DNA of 41,728 bases. It comes from a virus. The translations under genes and the position numbers were made by a program. The DNA lies in the IMG/VR virus record IMGVR_UViG_3300032797_000246, positions 1-41,728 of that record. One strand, 5' to 3'. The notes below the pieces were generated by a model, which saw only the letters and a program-made list of their open reading frames with translations, was not told the DNA's origin and did no database searches. This document shows, piece after piece, positions 8,564 to 17,312 of this stretch. Within the stretch, counting starts at the first letter, position 1. The number at the start of each line of letters is the position of its first letter.

Positions 8564-9849
8564 CAGTAGGCCCCCGAATCCTTAGTCAGCAGGCTGATGG
8601 TGAGCGGTTCGTTATACTTCGTCCCCTTCGGGTTGATCGCCCGGTAGCCGAGCTTGATGTCGATCTGCCCCGCGTTCTCCGGCCAAGCCGGCTCGCGCAG
8701 GACCGCGAAGGGGAGCTCGATAATCATCAGCTCCGTAATGTCCGTCGCAATCGTCTTGCCCTTGAAGTAGAAGGAGATCCCGACCTGCGAGCCGTCGAAG
8801 ACCTTGACTCGCTCCAGGTAGGAGTCGGCGTCCAGCCGCAGCTGGAAGTCCCCCGTGATATCCAGCTTGCCCTTCTGATTGTACTGCCGGGACGTGGAGC
8901 CTTGGCCGTAGCCCTCGGCGTTGTGGTTGTTGGCGATCGCCAGGCTCATGTTGCGAATGAAGGCATATTCTTTCGCGGCGAGGCTAAAGGAGCCCTTGCT
9001 GAAAATGAGCGGGTCCACGTCCTCCAGGGTCAGCCCGGATGCCGTCTGCGCGTCCGTCTCCGTGAAACCCAAGATGTTGCACTCCCCTTCGGCGAATGCC
9101 TTGAGGGCCGCCGAAAGGTTGAGCGTATCTACCACGCAGCCCACATACAGGAAATTGCTCTGGTAGCCGTCTTTTTGAAGCGAGTACGTGGGACGCTCGG
9201 TGTTGTCCAGAACTGGGGAGAACTTATGCAGATATATGCCCGTGGTGCCCACAAACCAGAAGAAAGCCCACATGTTCTTGGCTTGCAACGTGCCGTCTAT
9301 AATATCCGCCGAGACTGCGGAATCCTGGCCGGCGATCTTCTTGCATTCATAATCTGCAAGCCCATCGATATAGGCGACCAGTTCTCCAACGGCATCGTAG
9401 GAACCTCCCATCAGATCTATGCTACCGGCCGTACCGAAGCCGGAATCAAGAGTCTCTGATCCCAAGGCTCCGATATAGGATTTCAGCGTGTTGGTCGTGG
9501 TATTCGCCACGAGCTTACAACTCGCCGAGGAGCCTTTGTACCGTATCTCGATGCACGCTCCGATCTGCGGGGGAGAAGTATCGGGCGATCCCAGCGCGCT
9601 CTTGATCAGCTTCCCGATACCGGCGCAGGGCCGGATGGCCAACGGGATAGCGCCCGCGATGCTGTCGGCGGTGAAGTATTCGCCAACGGCCATGTTCTGG
9701 CCCGTGATGGCCGGATCCTCTATTCTCTCAGCCGTCTTGTCCGGCCCCGTGAGTCCCCGCACCGGGATCACGTGGGTCCGCGCGGCCGCCTGGCCCGGAG
9801 CGCTTTCAGGCCCCCCGATGGTCAGCTTGATATTGTTTATAGCAGGCAT
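8563..9849 (-). CDS. Major tail tube protein
   Basis: The 428-aa protein begins with a segment typical of long siphovirus tube proteins (VIPVRGLTGPD, then EDPAITG around residues 27-52) and is beta-rich throughout, ending in LTISLLTKD. It is the expected size for the large tube-protein class that carries an inserted surface domain. It lies between the tail-completion genes and the G/GT chaperones. A sheath protein is the alternative, but no baseplate wedge or sheath-type neighbours are present, so a non-contractile tube fits better. Confidence 0.78.
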   Translation of the reverse strand: MPAINNIKLTIGGPESAPGQAAARTHVIPVRGLTGPDKTAERIEDPAITGQNMAVGEYFTADSIAGAIPLAIRPCAGIGKLIKSALGSPDTSPPQIGACIEIRYKGSSASCKLVANTTTNTLKSYIGALGSETLDSGFGTAGSIDLMGGSYDAVGELVAYIDGLADYECKKIAGQDSAVSADIIDGTLQAKNMWAFFWFVGTTGIYLHKFSPVLDNTERPTYSLQKDGYQSNFLYVGCVVDTLNLSAALKAFAEGECNILGFTETDAQTASGLTLEDVDPLIFSKGSFSLAAKEYAFIRNMSLAIANNHNAEGYGQGSTSRQYNQKGKLDITGDFQLRLDADSYLERVKVFDGSQVGISFYFKGKTIATDITELMIIELPFAVLREPAWPENAGQIDIKLGYRAINPKGTKYNEPLTISLLTKDSGAY

Positions 9850-9878
9850 GATTTCCCTCCTCTGCCCTTTTTATGGCT

Positions 9879-10262
9879 TCATAAGCCCCGCTTCCGGAGC
9901 TCCCCTTCGACGACCTTGTCCGTAACCCTGGTGAGCTCGCCGTTGAAGTCGAACGAGCCGGCTGAGGCGCTCATGAACGGCCGGCGCTCCCGCTTCTTGA
10001 AGAACTCCCAGAGGTTCGCCGCCGGGCTGTAGATCCAGCAGGTGTGCGGATATTTCCGCGACTTCACGGCCCGGAGCGACTTCTGGGTCCCGCCGGTCAC
10101 CCGCGGTAGCATCTGGCCGCTCAGGAAGTTCCGGATGATGAACTGCTTGAACTTCGCCGCCACCTCCTTGAGGACCGAATCTAAGATCCGGGGGGCCTCC
10201 GCGCCGAACTGCGAGAGCTGCTTGCTGACGCTGTCGTCGACCGTCACGGTGATGTGGAACAC
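9879..10262 (-). CDS. Tail-completion/head-tail joining protein (gp10-like)
   Basis: The frame gives 127 aa from a GTG start (VFHITVTVDD), preceded by a GGGGGGAGGG ribosome site at about 10268-10277. Translation further upstream runs inside the neighbouring gene and has unlikely composition. The protein has a helical middle (ILDSVLKEVAAKFKQFI) and a basic stretch (SLRAVKSRK), as in HK97 gp10-like and Mu gpG-like proteins that join head to tail. Position between the connector genes and the tail tube supports this. Family assignment is tentative. Confidence 0.62.
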   Translation of the reverse strand: MFHITVTVDDSVSKQLSQFGAEAPRILDSVLKEVAAKFKQFIIRNFLSGQMLPRVTGGTQKSLRAVKSRKYPHTCWIYSPAANLWEFFKKRERRPFMSASAGSFDFNGELTRVTDKVVEGELRKRGL

Positions 10263-10275
10263 CCGGCCCTCCCCC

Positions 10276-10734
10276 CTATCGGAAGATCCGCACCCGGAGC
10301 TCCACGGCCAGCTTTTGCAGGATCTTCCCCGACTGCTGCGCCTCCGGAAGCCCCGAGAAGTCCGCACTGACGAGCCGCACCCAGTTGAACCGGTTACCGT
10401 AGGACTCATCGTCGATCGTGATCCGCCGGATCGCCTCGGCGTAGCGTAGGAGATCCTCCTGGACCGCCTTGCGCTCCGATCCGGCCTGGCTGATCATGAC
10501 AGATGCCCGGTGTTGTTCCGCCGGCTCCAGGAAGGGTCCCTCCTCGCCGGCGTAGTCGTAGTCAATCACTCGGGGTTGAATCTCGATGGCCGGATACTGC
10601 GGGTCCTTGATTTCGTAGGTCTCCATGACTTTCCAGGCCGGCACCGTCACGCCGCGCTCGGTACCGATCGCCGCCAGTTCTGCGGCGAGTTTCTGTCCGA
10701 AGTAGGTCTTGATCCCCGCCAGCGTGTCTTCCAT
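10276..10734 (-). CDS. Probable tail terminator protein
   Basis: This 152-aa alpha/beta protein has the secondary-structure pattern and position of tail terminators. It starts with an N-terminal helix (TLAGIKTYFGQKLAAEL), followed by a strand around IEIQPRVIDYDY and a C-terminal strand LAVELRVRIFR. Such proteins cap the growing tube and set its end. It follows the connector gene with a 6-nt gap and precedes the GTG-started joining gene. No catalytic motif is expected or seen. Confidence 0.55.
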   Translation of the reverse strand: MEDTLAGIKTYFGQKLAAELAAIGTERGVTVPAWKVMETYEIKDPQYPAIEIQPRVIDYDYAGEEGPFLEPAEQHRASVMISQAGSERKAVQEDLLRYAEAIRRITIDDESYGNRFNWVRLVSADFSGLPEAQQSGKILQKLAVELRVRIFR

Positions 10735-10740
10735 CGCCGC

Positions 10741-11157
10741 TTACCACTCGTCCCCGGTCCGGGTGAACCGGATATCCTCGTCGTCCCTTGAGGTCCCCTG
10801 CGGCTGACCGGGGCTCTCCACTTCGCGCAGGATCGAGGGCCGGCTCTCGATGCGGCCCAGGGCCGACTGGTAGAGTTCCTCAAAAGTTGCGGCCCTCTCG
10901 TCGCCACCCTCCTCGAGCTGTTTTGCCCGCAGGACCTTCGCCTTCGCGCCGTTAACGGCAATCGGTTTGAGCACCTTGAGCAGATCCGTGTCCGTCACCG
11001 GGACGGAGATCCCCACGGCCCGGAGGCGGGCGTCTATCTCCGCCGTGATGTCGGAGCAGAACTGGTCGACCTCAAGTTTGGTGGGCTTGGTGGAGATGGT
11101 AATCGTGACCTCGGGGAGTTCCCGGATCACATCATCCGAGGTGCAATAATCCGCCAT
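10741..11157 (-). CDS. Head-tail connector/adaptor protein
   Basis: The 138-aa protein is mostly helical at the N-terminus (CTSDDVIRELPE, then FCSDITAEIDARLRAVG), a pattern seen in gp6-like connector proteins that bind under the portal. The C-terminal 30 residues are acidic and polar, probably disordered. It lies just after the small basic gene behind the major capsid gene, the usual place for an adaptor. Identification rests on pattern and position. Confidence 0.6.
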   Translation of the reverse strand: MADYCTSDDVIRELPEVTITISTKPTKLEVDQFCSDITAEIDARLRAVGISVPVTDTDLLKVLKPIAVNGAKAKVLRAKQLEEGGDERAATFEELYQSALGRIESRPSILREVESPGQPQGTSRDDEDIRFTRTGDEW

Positions 11158-11163
11158 GCGGTC

Positions 11164-11331
11164 TTACCTCTCGGCCTTCGGCTTTTCTTCCGAACCGGTT
11201 TTCTTCTTCGTCTTAGCCTGCTCCGGCGCCACAATCTCGACGAGCCCCTTCTTGACGAGCTTCTGGGCGATGTCCTCGAGATACTCGGTCTCGAACCCGT
11301 TCAGCAGGTACCGAATACGAATCCGTTTCAT
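11164..11331 (-). CDS. 55-aa basic protein behind the capsid gene
   Basis: The ORF starts ATG at 11331 with a strong GGAGGGAC ribosome site directly upstream and ends 6 nt before the connector start. The first half looks folded (MKRIRIRYLLNG, then FETEYLEDIAQKLVKKG). The second half is a lysine/glutamate tail (AKTKKKTGSEEKPK). Small proteins of this kind between capsid and connector genes are common in phage head modules. I do not recognise the family. Confidence 0.65.
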   Translation of the reverse strand: MKRIRIRYLLNGFETEYLEDIAQKLVKKGLVEIVAPEQAKTKKKTGSEEKPKAER

Positions 11332-11346
11332 AGTCCCTCCGGAAAT

Positions 11347-11374
11347 GGGGACCCAGATTCGGGTCCGGGTCCCC
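11347..11374 (-). terminator. 8-bp perfect hairpin just after the capsid gene
   Basis: GGGGACCC (11347-11354) pairs perfectly with GGGTCCCC (11367-11374) across a 12-nt loop. It lies between the capsid stop (11404) and the next ribosome site. The minus-strand sequence after the stem is only ATTTCC, not a full T-run, so it is more likely an attenuator or mRNA-end stabiliser than a full terminator. Such an element would leave capsid mRNA in excess. Confidence 0.45.
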
Positions 11375-11403
11375 CTCTTCTCAATCTCTAGTTGGTTCCC
11401 GAA

Positions 11404-12297
11404 TTAGTTAACCGTCTTCGCGGCCATCTGGAAGAAACCGTAGCCGACGTTACCCCGCATCTCTGCGGAATAGATCAACTTGCGGGTTTTCTTCACCTCG
11501 CTGTCGTCCAGCACCTGAACCGGATCCTTGCGGTTCTGGTAGATGAAGGGTTTCAGCGGGAATGCAGTGCAGAGGCCGTACCAGTCGTTCACATCGCTCA
11601 GCCGCGGCATTACAATGACCTGCTTGATCCAGCCCTTAATTGGGTTGAATAGGCCGCCGTAGGTGGCATCCGGTGCCGCGCTCGTCATGACCGCCTCCAA
11701 CATCGGGCCTTCCAGGGCGGGCGGCACGACGATGGTGTCCATAGCGAACCCCATGACCCGACCGATGTCGGTGGTGAACTTCATCATCGCGGCCCTGGCG
11801 GCGTAGATGTCCGCCTTGAGAGCGGCGACAGTGACCCCCGTCCCGGCGAGCAGGTTGTCGTTCGGCGCGGTGCGGTTGGCAAAAAAGGCGCTGCCATCAT
11901 AGGCCAGACCAGTCGCCCCGTTGATGATGAGGTCTTCGAGGAGTTCAAACTTGTACTGGGCCACGGCCACGACTAGCATCCCCATCCGCGGGATGATGCG
12001 CCCCATCTGATCGTCCTCGATCTCGTTGCGGTCGATCTCGATGGCGTCGTAGAAGTCCTTGTTCTTGATGGTGTAGTCGTAGTCCTTCAGGCCGCCTGCG
12101 GTCTTCGGGCCAAGCCATTCTTTGACTACGGGGACATCCCCCAGCCAGCCGTACTTCTCGGAGGCGGAGGTACTCGGCACCTCGGTCGCGAGGGCCGCTA
12201 CGGCTCTGGCGGGTCCAGCCTCTTTGAGCATCGCCTCATAAGCCTTGTCAAACTCGGTCTTGAGGGCTTTCTCCAAAGCTACAGTGTCAACTACCAT
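11404..12297 (-). CDS. Major capsid protein (Mu gpT-like)
   Basis: The 297-aa protein shows the hallmarks of the Mu gpT-like capsid family: KYGWLGDVP with a following VKEWLG, then DYDYTIKNKDF, and IEIDRNEIEDDQMGRI around residues 90-110. Its length is close to that of Mu gpT. It assembles the capsid shell together with the protease-scaffold and decoration proteins encoded just upstream. The 3' side carries a hairpin that may raise its relative expression. The fold is expected to be HK97-type. Confidence 0.88.
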   Translation of the reverse strand: MVVDTVALEKALKTEFDKAYEAMLKEAGPARAVAALATEVPSTSASEKYGWLGDVPVVKEWLGPKTAGGLKDYDYTIKNKDFYDAIEIDRNEIEDDQMGRIIPRMGMLVVAVAQYKFELLEDLIINGATGLAYDGSAFFANRTAPNDNLLAGTGVTVAALKADIYAARAAMMKFTTDIGRVMGFAMDTIVVPPALEGPMLEAVMTSAAPDATYGGLFNPIKGWIKQVIVMPRLSDVNDWYGLCTAFPLKPFIYQNRKDPVQVLDDSEVKKTRKLIYSAEMRGNVGYGFFQMAAKTVN

Positions 12298-12328
12298 TCT
12301 GTTTTCTCCTTGTTCCCAGTTCCCGGAC

Positions 12329-12733
12329 TTACACCAGTTTCTGGATTCGGGTGTCGATCAGCAGGTAGTCTGTCTTCCAGCCCACGCAGATGCCGAACGT
12401 CTTGACGTTCGAGGCCGAGTCGGCCAACGTATCATCCGCGGTGGCGAAGAAGAGTGCCCCGACGTCCGTCTGGGCGGCCCCGCTATGGTAGACCCAGAGC
12501 TGCCCGCCTTCGATCTCCACCTTCTCGTGCGAGGTTCCATCTGAGGTGTGGCGTTTCTTCATCACCCCAATCGGGACCTCGCTGGCCACATCGGCGGCTA
12601 CCTTGATGTAGCCGTCGGTGCCGATGTTGACGAGCGCGCCCTTATAGAGCTCGTCGGCGGCGCCCGCCTCGATCGCGTACTCAACCGTCTGCCCCGCGAT
12701 CGTCTCGTACTCTCTGTCCGCAGTGAGTGCCAT
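12329..12733 (-). CDS. Capsid decoration/stabilisation protein
   Basis: This 134-aa beta-rich protein (EYETIAGQTVEY, GALVNIGTDGYIKVA, PIGVMKKR) fits the small decoration proteins encoded between the scaffold-protease and major capsid genes (DUF2190-like or gpD-like). Its start codon shares one base with the protease stop (TAATG), so the two are coupled. By analogy it binds the outside of the expanded capsid. Assigned by composition, size and position. Confidence 0.68.
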   Translation of the reverse strand: MALTADREYETIAGQTVEYAIEAGAADELYKGALVNIGTDGYIKVAADVASEVPIGVMKKRHTSDGTSHEKVEIEGGQLWVYHSGAAQTDVGALFFATADDTLADSASNVKTFGICVGWKTDYLLIDTRIQKLV

Positions 12734-13260
12734 TATTCTTTACCTCCGTGTTTCTTGATGTCATCTTCTGAATGCCCGAGCGCCTTGTGGTATTTCCGTT
12801 CGGTCTCGGACATAACTTCTTGTTCCTCGCCGCCGGTGGCGACGCCCCGCTCGGAGAAATCCACGACTGGCTGCTGGTTTTCCAGCAATTTCCGGGTCCC
12901 CTCGGGATCCTTGTCGTATTGCTCCTCCCAGAGGTCGCGGTTGACCGGCGCGATCTTGCCCCCTGCAAGCGCCTTCTCGATGGCCTGGATCTTCTCGGTC
13001 CTGAACTTCTCCAGCTTCAGGTCCGCCAGTTCCTTCGCCTTGGCCTCATTCTCCTTGAGCAGCAGGTCGATCTTCTGCTCCTGCAGCCCGACCTTTTCCA
13101 GCAAAGCCTTGCTGGTTTCTGCGAGCTCGGCGATCTTCGCCTCGAGCGCGGAGAAACCGAAAAGCTCCGCGATCTTCTTCTTGTCCTCCTCCGTCGCCTT
13201 CGCCCGCTCCTCCTCGGGGAGCGCGGCGAGAGCATCGAGGACCTGGTTCAGAGTCTTCAT
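12733..13260 (-). CDS. Internal in-frame start: scaffold protein alone
   Basis: At codon 329 of the protease ORF an ATG (13260) is preceded by GGAGG eight bases upstream and opens a 175-aa product (MKTLNQVLDA...). It has an N-terminal helix, a long coiled coil (about 40-125) and an acidic C-terminus ending HGGKE. This matches nested scaffold genes such as Mu Z and lambda Nu3, which give many scaffold copies per protease. It is predicted from the ribosome site and the domain boundary. Confidence 0.6.
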   Translation of the reverse strand: MKTLNQVLDALAALPEEERAKATEEDKKKIAELFGFSALEAKIAELAETSKALLEKVGLQEQKIDLLLKENEAKAKELADLKLEKFRTEKIQAIEKALAGGKIAPVNRDLWEEQYDKDPEGTRKLLENQQPVVDFSERGVATGGEEQEVMSETERKYHKALGHSEDDIKKHGGKE

Positions 13261-14244
13261 CTCTTCGTCCTCCGTCGGAACCGATTCGTCGCCGCCCTTA
13301 TCGGGGGCGGGCGGGTTTTCGATAGTTATTGGCTGCGCCGCATCCGTCGGCTGCGACGCCTGGGTACCGGTGATTGGGGATTGGCCGGCGGCGAGCTCGC
13401 GCAGGGCCTGCGGCACATGCGCGTAGCCAAACCTGTCGATGTTGGGGGCCAGGGCCGCCACGTCCCCATAATCCACCACGCTGTCGGCGAAGCCGGCCTC
13501 CATGGCCTCGTCGGCCGTGTACCAGGTCTCCTCCGCCATCGCCGCCAGCGCCTCCTCCCGGCTCAGGTTGGATTCGCCGGCGTAGATCTTGGCCATCTGC
13601 CCCGCGATCTTCCCGAGGACGTCGGCCATCTTCTGCATCTCCGCGGCGTCACCGATGCAGAGGCCCGAGGGGTTGTGGATCATCAGGTAGGAACCCCGGC
13701 TCATGATCAGCTCCTGGCCGGCTAGGGCGATGATAGAGGCTCCCGAGGCTGCCATGCCGAGCACCTGGACCTCCAACTTGTTCCGTTCGCCCACGAGGAT
13801 GTTGTAGATCGCCATGCTGTCGAAGACGTCCCCGCCGGGGGAGTTGAGCAGGAACCGGATCCGCTTCTTCCCGCGGATCGCATCGAAATCCTTCTTGAAG
13901 TCCTTTACGGTGACTCCGCCCCAGCCGCCGATCTCGCTGAAGATTGAGATCTCGGCCTCATCTGCTTCTGCCTTCATGGTATACCAGCGTCCCTCCGCTA
14001 AAGCCTGCTCGCTAGCCGCCTCCTCGAAACTGCCGCCCTGGGAATCGCAGTGCTTCTGCGCATCCTCGGCCGTCCAGATATCCTTCTTATACCGCATGGC
14101 CTGGAGTTCGCTTTCGTTCGGCGCGTTGATGCCGAAGATGAAGTCGATGCACTTCCCCTCATGCTTCTGGTAGCAGTTCTTCCGGGCGTACCGCTTATAG
14201 TTCGGCGGTTTGAGCCGGCAACTATGCTCATTAGGATATGGCAT
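12733..14244 (-). CDS. ClpP-type prohead protease fused to scaffold
   Basis: The 503-aa protein has three parts. An N-terminal Cys-containing region (1-90; YPNEHSCRL, GKCIDFIFGIN) is also seen in other phage head proteases. A ClpP-like serine protease follows at about 95-260, with oxyanion-type NSPGGD (134-139), nucleophile Ser167 in GMAASGAS and His190 in MIHNP. The rest is a proline-rich linker (about 290-328) and a charged coiled-coil scaffold. An internal ATG with its own ribosome site marks the start of a shorter scaffold product. It overlaps the portal gene by 14 nt. It cleaves scaffold and head proteins during maturation; the Mu I/Z gene pair has the same layout. Confidence 0.87.
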   Translation of the reverse strand: MPYPNEHSCRLKPPNYKRYARKNCYQKHEGKCIDFIFGINAPNESELQAMRYKKDIWTAEDAQKHCDSQGGSFEEAASEQALAEGRWYTMKAEADEAEISIFSEIGGWGGVTVKDFKKDFDAIRGKKRIRFLLNSPGGDVFDSMAIYNILVGERNKLEVQVLGMAASGASIIALAGQELIMSRGSYLMIHNPSGLCIGDAAEMQKMADVLGKIAGQMAKIYAGESNLSREEALAAMAEETWYTADEAMEAGFADSVVDYGDVAALAPNIDRFGYAHVPQALRELAAGQSPITGTQASQPTDAAQPITIENPPAPDKGGDESVPTEDEEMKTLNQVLDALAALPEEERAKATEEDKKKIAELFGFSALEAKIAELAETSKALLEKVGLQEQKIDLLLKENEAKAKELADLKLEKFRTEKIQAIEKALAGGKIAPVNRDLWEEQYDKDPEGTRKLLENQQPVVDFSERGVATGGEEQEVMSETERKYHKALGHSEDDIKKHGGKE

Positions 14245-15499
14245 TTGTTTTTTCTCCCTCAGTTTTCATCACTGTCATCTTCTTTTTCTCCTGTTGCCTA
14301 TTCCATTCCTCTGCATCGGTAATCGCCGGCAGGCGAAGTACGTCACGCAGATCATTTTCCAACTCCCTTGTGTTCGTGATCACGCCCGCTTGGGCTAGGT
14401 AGCCGATGGCCTGGAGGTCCAGGCCGTGGATTCGCTTGCAGAGAAACTTGGGGTAGTTTTCTACCTTCCAGTTCAGGTCCACAAGTTCCTTAATGCAAAA
14501 ACGGTTGATGACCTCCGCAATGTAGTCCGCCCAACTCTGGGTAGCCATCAGAAAGGCCTCGATGAATGACTGTCCGAGCGCCCGGCTTCCGGTCTCGGAG
14601 GTGCCGAGGTTGAGATGCATCGCCAGTACGGCTTTGCCGATGCCCTCGGTATAGTATTTGATTGAGGGCAGGATATCGGTTCCCTTTCCTTCCTCGCCCC
14701 CGTGGATCTTGAACTCCCAGCCCTGCGGGATTATCACGTAGGCCTTTTCGTTGGCGTGGATGTCCTCCAGGGTCTCCTTGGCGGCTTCCCATTCCTTAGA
14801 ACCTCGCTCTACTGCCGCTGGCGGTTTGAGTTCCGGCAGGCCGGCGCCCCAGCGGTCGTGCATGATCACGTTCGTCTTCTCCAGGGCGTCCTTGATGTAC
14901 CAGGCCTTGAAGGCCGACCGCAGGAGCGGAATTCCCTCCCAGTGGTCGCCCTCCTTCTCGCAGGTGAAGATGAGCAGCTTTTCAAGGGGGATCGGAAACT
15001 CGGTCCCTGCGGGGTCCCGCTGGACCATGTGCGTGATACGTCGCATTATCTGATTGTATTTCCAGTAGGACACCGACTGCGGCAGTCGCGGAGCGAGTTT
15101 CCGCGGAAGGACCAGGCCGTCGCGGTACTCATACACCTTTTCCAGACTCGAAAATCCGAAAGGAAACATCAGCATGGCGTGGCGCACCGTGTCCTTCCAG
15201 GTCATCGCCATCTGCTCCATGAGCGCCCGCTGGAGGATCCCCGCAATCTTCTTGTCCTGTTCGTCTTCACTTCCCGGCTTCATGTAGTAGTCCGCCTGGA
15301 GGATGGGAAGCATAATCGCACGCAGGGCCGCCTGGACCTGTTCATCGCCTCGCCGCATCTTGTCATAGATCGCCCGGCCGGCTGGCCCCTCGAGTTTCGG
15401 CAGGTGCTCGCCCGTGACGAAGTTCGCCCGATCGGACCAGGCGTTGATGTTGCCGGCGACGCCGACCTCAGGGGCTGTCAACTTTTTTGTCTCTGCCAT
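14231..15499 (-). CDS. Portal protein (DUF935/Mu gp29-like)
   Basis: The 422-aa protein has the features of this portal family: RAIYDKMRRGDEQVQAALRA near the N-terminus, MFPFGFSSLEKVYE at about 110-125, PLEKLLIFTCEKEGDHWEG around 170-190 and FKAWYIKDALEK after it. The portal forms the dodecameric ring through which DNA is packed. It follows TerL by one base and overlaps the protease gene. The Lys-rich C-terminal tail (QQEKKKMTVMKTEG) is typical. Assignment of the exact subfamily is from memory of the motif pattern. Confidence 0.82.
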   Translation of the reverse strand: MAETKKLTAPEVGVAGNINAWSDRANFVTGEHLPKLEGPAGRAIYDKMRRGDEQVQAALRAIMLPILQADYYMKPGSEDEQDKKIAGILQRALMEQMAMTWKDTVRHAMLMFPFGFSSLEKVYEYRDGLVLPRKLAPRLPQSVSYWKYNQIMRRITHMVQRDPAGTEFPIPLEKLLIFTCEKEGDHWEGIPLLRSAFKAWYIKDALEKTNVIMHDRWGAGLPELKPPAAVERGSKEWEAAKETLEDIHANEKAYVIIPQGWEFKIHGGEEGKGTDILPSIKYYTEGIGKAVLAMHLNLGTSETGSRALGQSFIEAFLMATQSWADYIAEVINRFCIKELVDLNWKVENYPKFLCKRIHGLDLQAIGYLAQAGVITNTRELENDLRDVLRLPAITDAEEWNRQQEKKKMTVMKTEGEKTNAIS

Positions 15500-15500
15500 C

Positions 15501-17312
15501 TCAGAACTCCATCTTCCTCATACCGGCGGTCTGGGGCCGCGACGTCGGCTCGTTTTGGTAAGTCCCCCGAGGCGTCTCGGCCAGGGCCACCGCCCGGGAC
15601 AAGGCCATGATCGAGGCAACCGTCCCGTCGATACGCTTTGCGCTCTTGCGCCGGTCGGGCTTCACCGGGATCTTGTTGTCGTGCGAATCGTTCTTGACCT
15701 CGGTGCAACTCATCATCCAGGCCATAACCGGATGGTTGCCATGGGCGATCCGGCGGGCGAGCACCATCTTCTCGAAGGTATCCGTCGGCCCGGACATGCT
15801 GGGGAATCCCTGGCGGATCGCCACCATCACGAATCCCGCGTTCTGGAAATGGTTCACGATCTCCTGCGCCTTGAAGGGGTCGAAGGCCACTTCCAGTACG
15901 CGGAACTTCGTCGCATCGTCGAGGATTTGCCGTTCGACCTGGTCGTAGTCGATGGCGTTCCCCGGCGTGGTCAGCACCAGGCCCTGCTCGATCCAGTGAG
16001 AATACGGGACCTGCTCCTTGCGCTCGCGCTCCAGCACCGTCTCCTCGGGAATGAAGAAGCGGTAGAGGAACTCATAGGTCCCCTTGGGGATCAAAGGCAG
16101 GAAGCAGTAGACGACTGCGGTGATGTCCTGCGTGGCCGACAGGTCTACGCCCACCACGCACTGGCGGCCCCGCAGCTTCTCCTCGTCTACCGGGATCTTC
16201 CCGCAGGCGGCCCAGACCTCATCGGTAAGCCAACGGTTCTCCGCCTGGGTCCAGATATTGAAGTGCTTGGTCTTGACCTTGTTCTGCTTCGCCGGCGAGT
16301 GCAGCGCCTCCTGGACCCGCTCCTCGAGGTACTGCCAGCTGACCGACACGCCGATGTTCGGGTTGGCCTTCACCCAGACGCTCTTGTCCGTCCAATCGTC
16401 CCCCTCATCCAGGGTGTAGATCAGGCAAAAGAAGGTCTCCGGGGCCGGCCGCAGCACCCCCGATAGAACCCGCTCGGCGAGCGTGTGCTCCTCCTGGTAG
16501 CAGGCGCGGCTCTTGTCGAACCCCGCCGTGGTGATGATGTAAATGAGCGGCTGCTGCCGGGCGGCCCCGCCGGAGGCCATGACCTCGACCATGGAATTGT
16601 CCGGGTGCGCGTGGTACTCATCCACCAGCGTGAAGTGCGGGTTCAGCCCGTCCTCGGTGTCCGAGTCCTGGCCGAGGGGCTTCATCCGCGCCGGGGTGCC
16701 GAGGAGGACGACCGTGGAGCTCTGCTTATACAGGTGGATCCGGTTCTTCAGGATTGAGTTCGCGTAGAGCATCCGCTGGGCGTAGTCCCAGGCGATCTTG
16801 GCCTGGTCCCGCTTGGTGGCGACGCAGTAGACCTGTGCGCCGATCTCCCGTGGACGGTCCGCAGTGAAGCAATAGTCAGCGGTGGCTGCGGCGTCGGTCG
16901 TCTTCCCGTTCTTTCGGGCGACCGTGATATAGGCTTTCATGAACCGCCTATAGCCGCCCGGGCGCCGCCAGCCGAAGAGCACCCAGTCCTTGAACTGTTG
17001 CCAGGGTTCGAGGCGCAGTCGAGTGTCGTGCCTCCGTGGGTCCGCCCACTCGCCCTCGATGTGGCGCAGCTGCTGCTTGAAGTCGATGACCCGCTTGGCC
17101 TGCGCCTCATCGAAGTAGTACGGGAAGTCCTTGTCCTTACCGACTCGCTCAAGGTCCCGCAGGTGCCGCTCCACCGCCAGCCGGACCCACTTGCAGGCGA
17201 CCTGCCGGCCGGAGATCACGTCGTCGATATATTGCTGCGCGGTATAGTTAGGCATCGCCATTACCACGGCGGCGAGGAGCAGCAAAAAAGGGGCGACGAA
17301 CTTACCCTTCAT
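15501..17312 (-). CDS. terL: Terminase large subunit
   Basis: All expected motifs are visible in the 603-aa frame: Walker A-like VARKNGKTT (131-139), Walker B FTLVDEYH (Asp231, Glu232), and nuclease acidic residues Asp390 in VGVDLSAT, Asp478 in EVAFDPF and Asp562 in RIDGTVAS. The enzyme pumps DNA into the prohead and cuts it. The first 19 residues are hydrophobic (LLLLAAVVM), which is odd for a terminase. Relatives start near MPNYTAQQY, so the true start may be 17255 or 17261, but only the 17312 ATG has any ribosome site (GGAG). It overlaps the small subunit gene by 11 nt. Confidence 0.93.
   Translation of the reverse strand: MKGKFVAPFLLLLAAVVMAMPNYTAQQYIDDVISGRQVACKWVRLAVERHLRDLERVGKDKDFPYYFDEAQAKRVIDFKQQLRHIEGEWADPRRHDTRLRLEPWQQFKDWVLFGWRRPGGYRRFMKAYITVARKNGKTTDAAATADYCFTADRPREIGAQVYCVATKRDQAKIAWDYAQRMLYANSILKNRIHLYKQSSTVVLLGTPARMKPLGQDSDTEDGLNPHFTLVDEYHAHPDNSMVEVMASGGAARQQPLIYIITTAGFDKSRACYQEEHTLAERVLSGVLRPAPETFFCLIYTLDEGDDWTDKSVWVKANPNIGVSVSWQYLEERVQEALHSPAKQNKVKTKHFNIWTQAENRWLTDEVWAACGKIPVDEEKLRGRQCVVGVDLSATQDITAVVYCFLPLIPKGTYEFLYRFFIPEETVLERERKEQVPYSHWIEQGLVLTTPGNAIDYDQVERQILDDATKFRVLEVAFDPFKAQEIVNHFQNAGFVMVAIRQGFPSMSGPTDTFEKMVLARRIAHGNHPVMAWMMSCTEVKNDSHDNKIPVKPDRRKSAKRIDGTVASIMALSRAVALAETPRGTYQNEPTSRPQTAGMRKMEF

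Noticed and set aside
14702-16466. Plus-strand ORFs opposite the portal and terminase genes (302 and 350 codons)
   Set aside because: Antisense shadows of proteins with complete catalytic motifs; no ribosome sites or domains.
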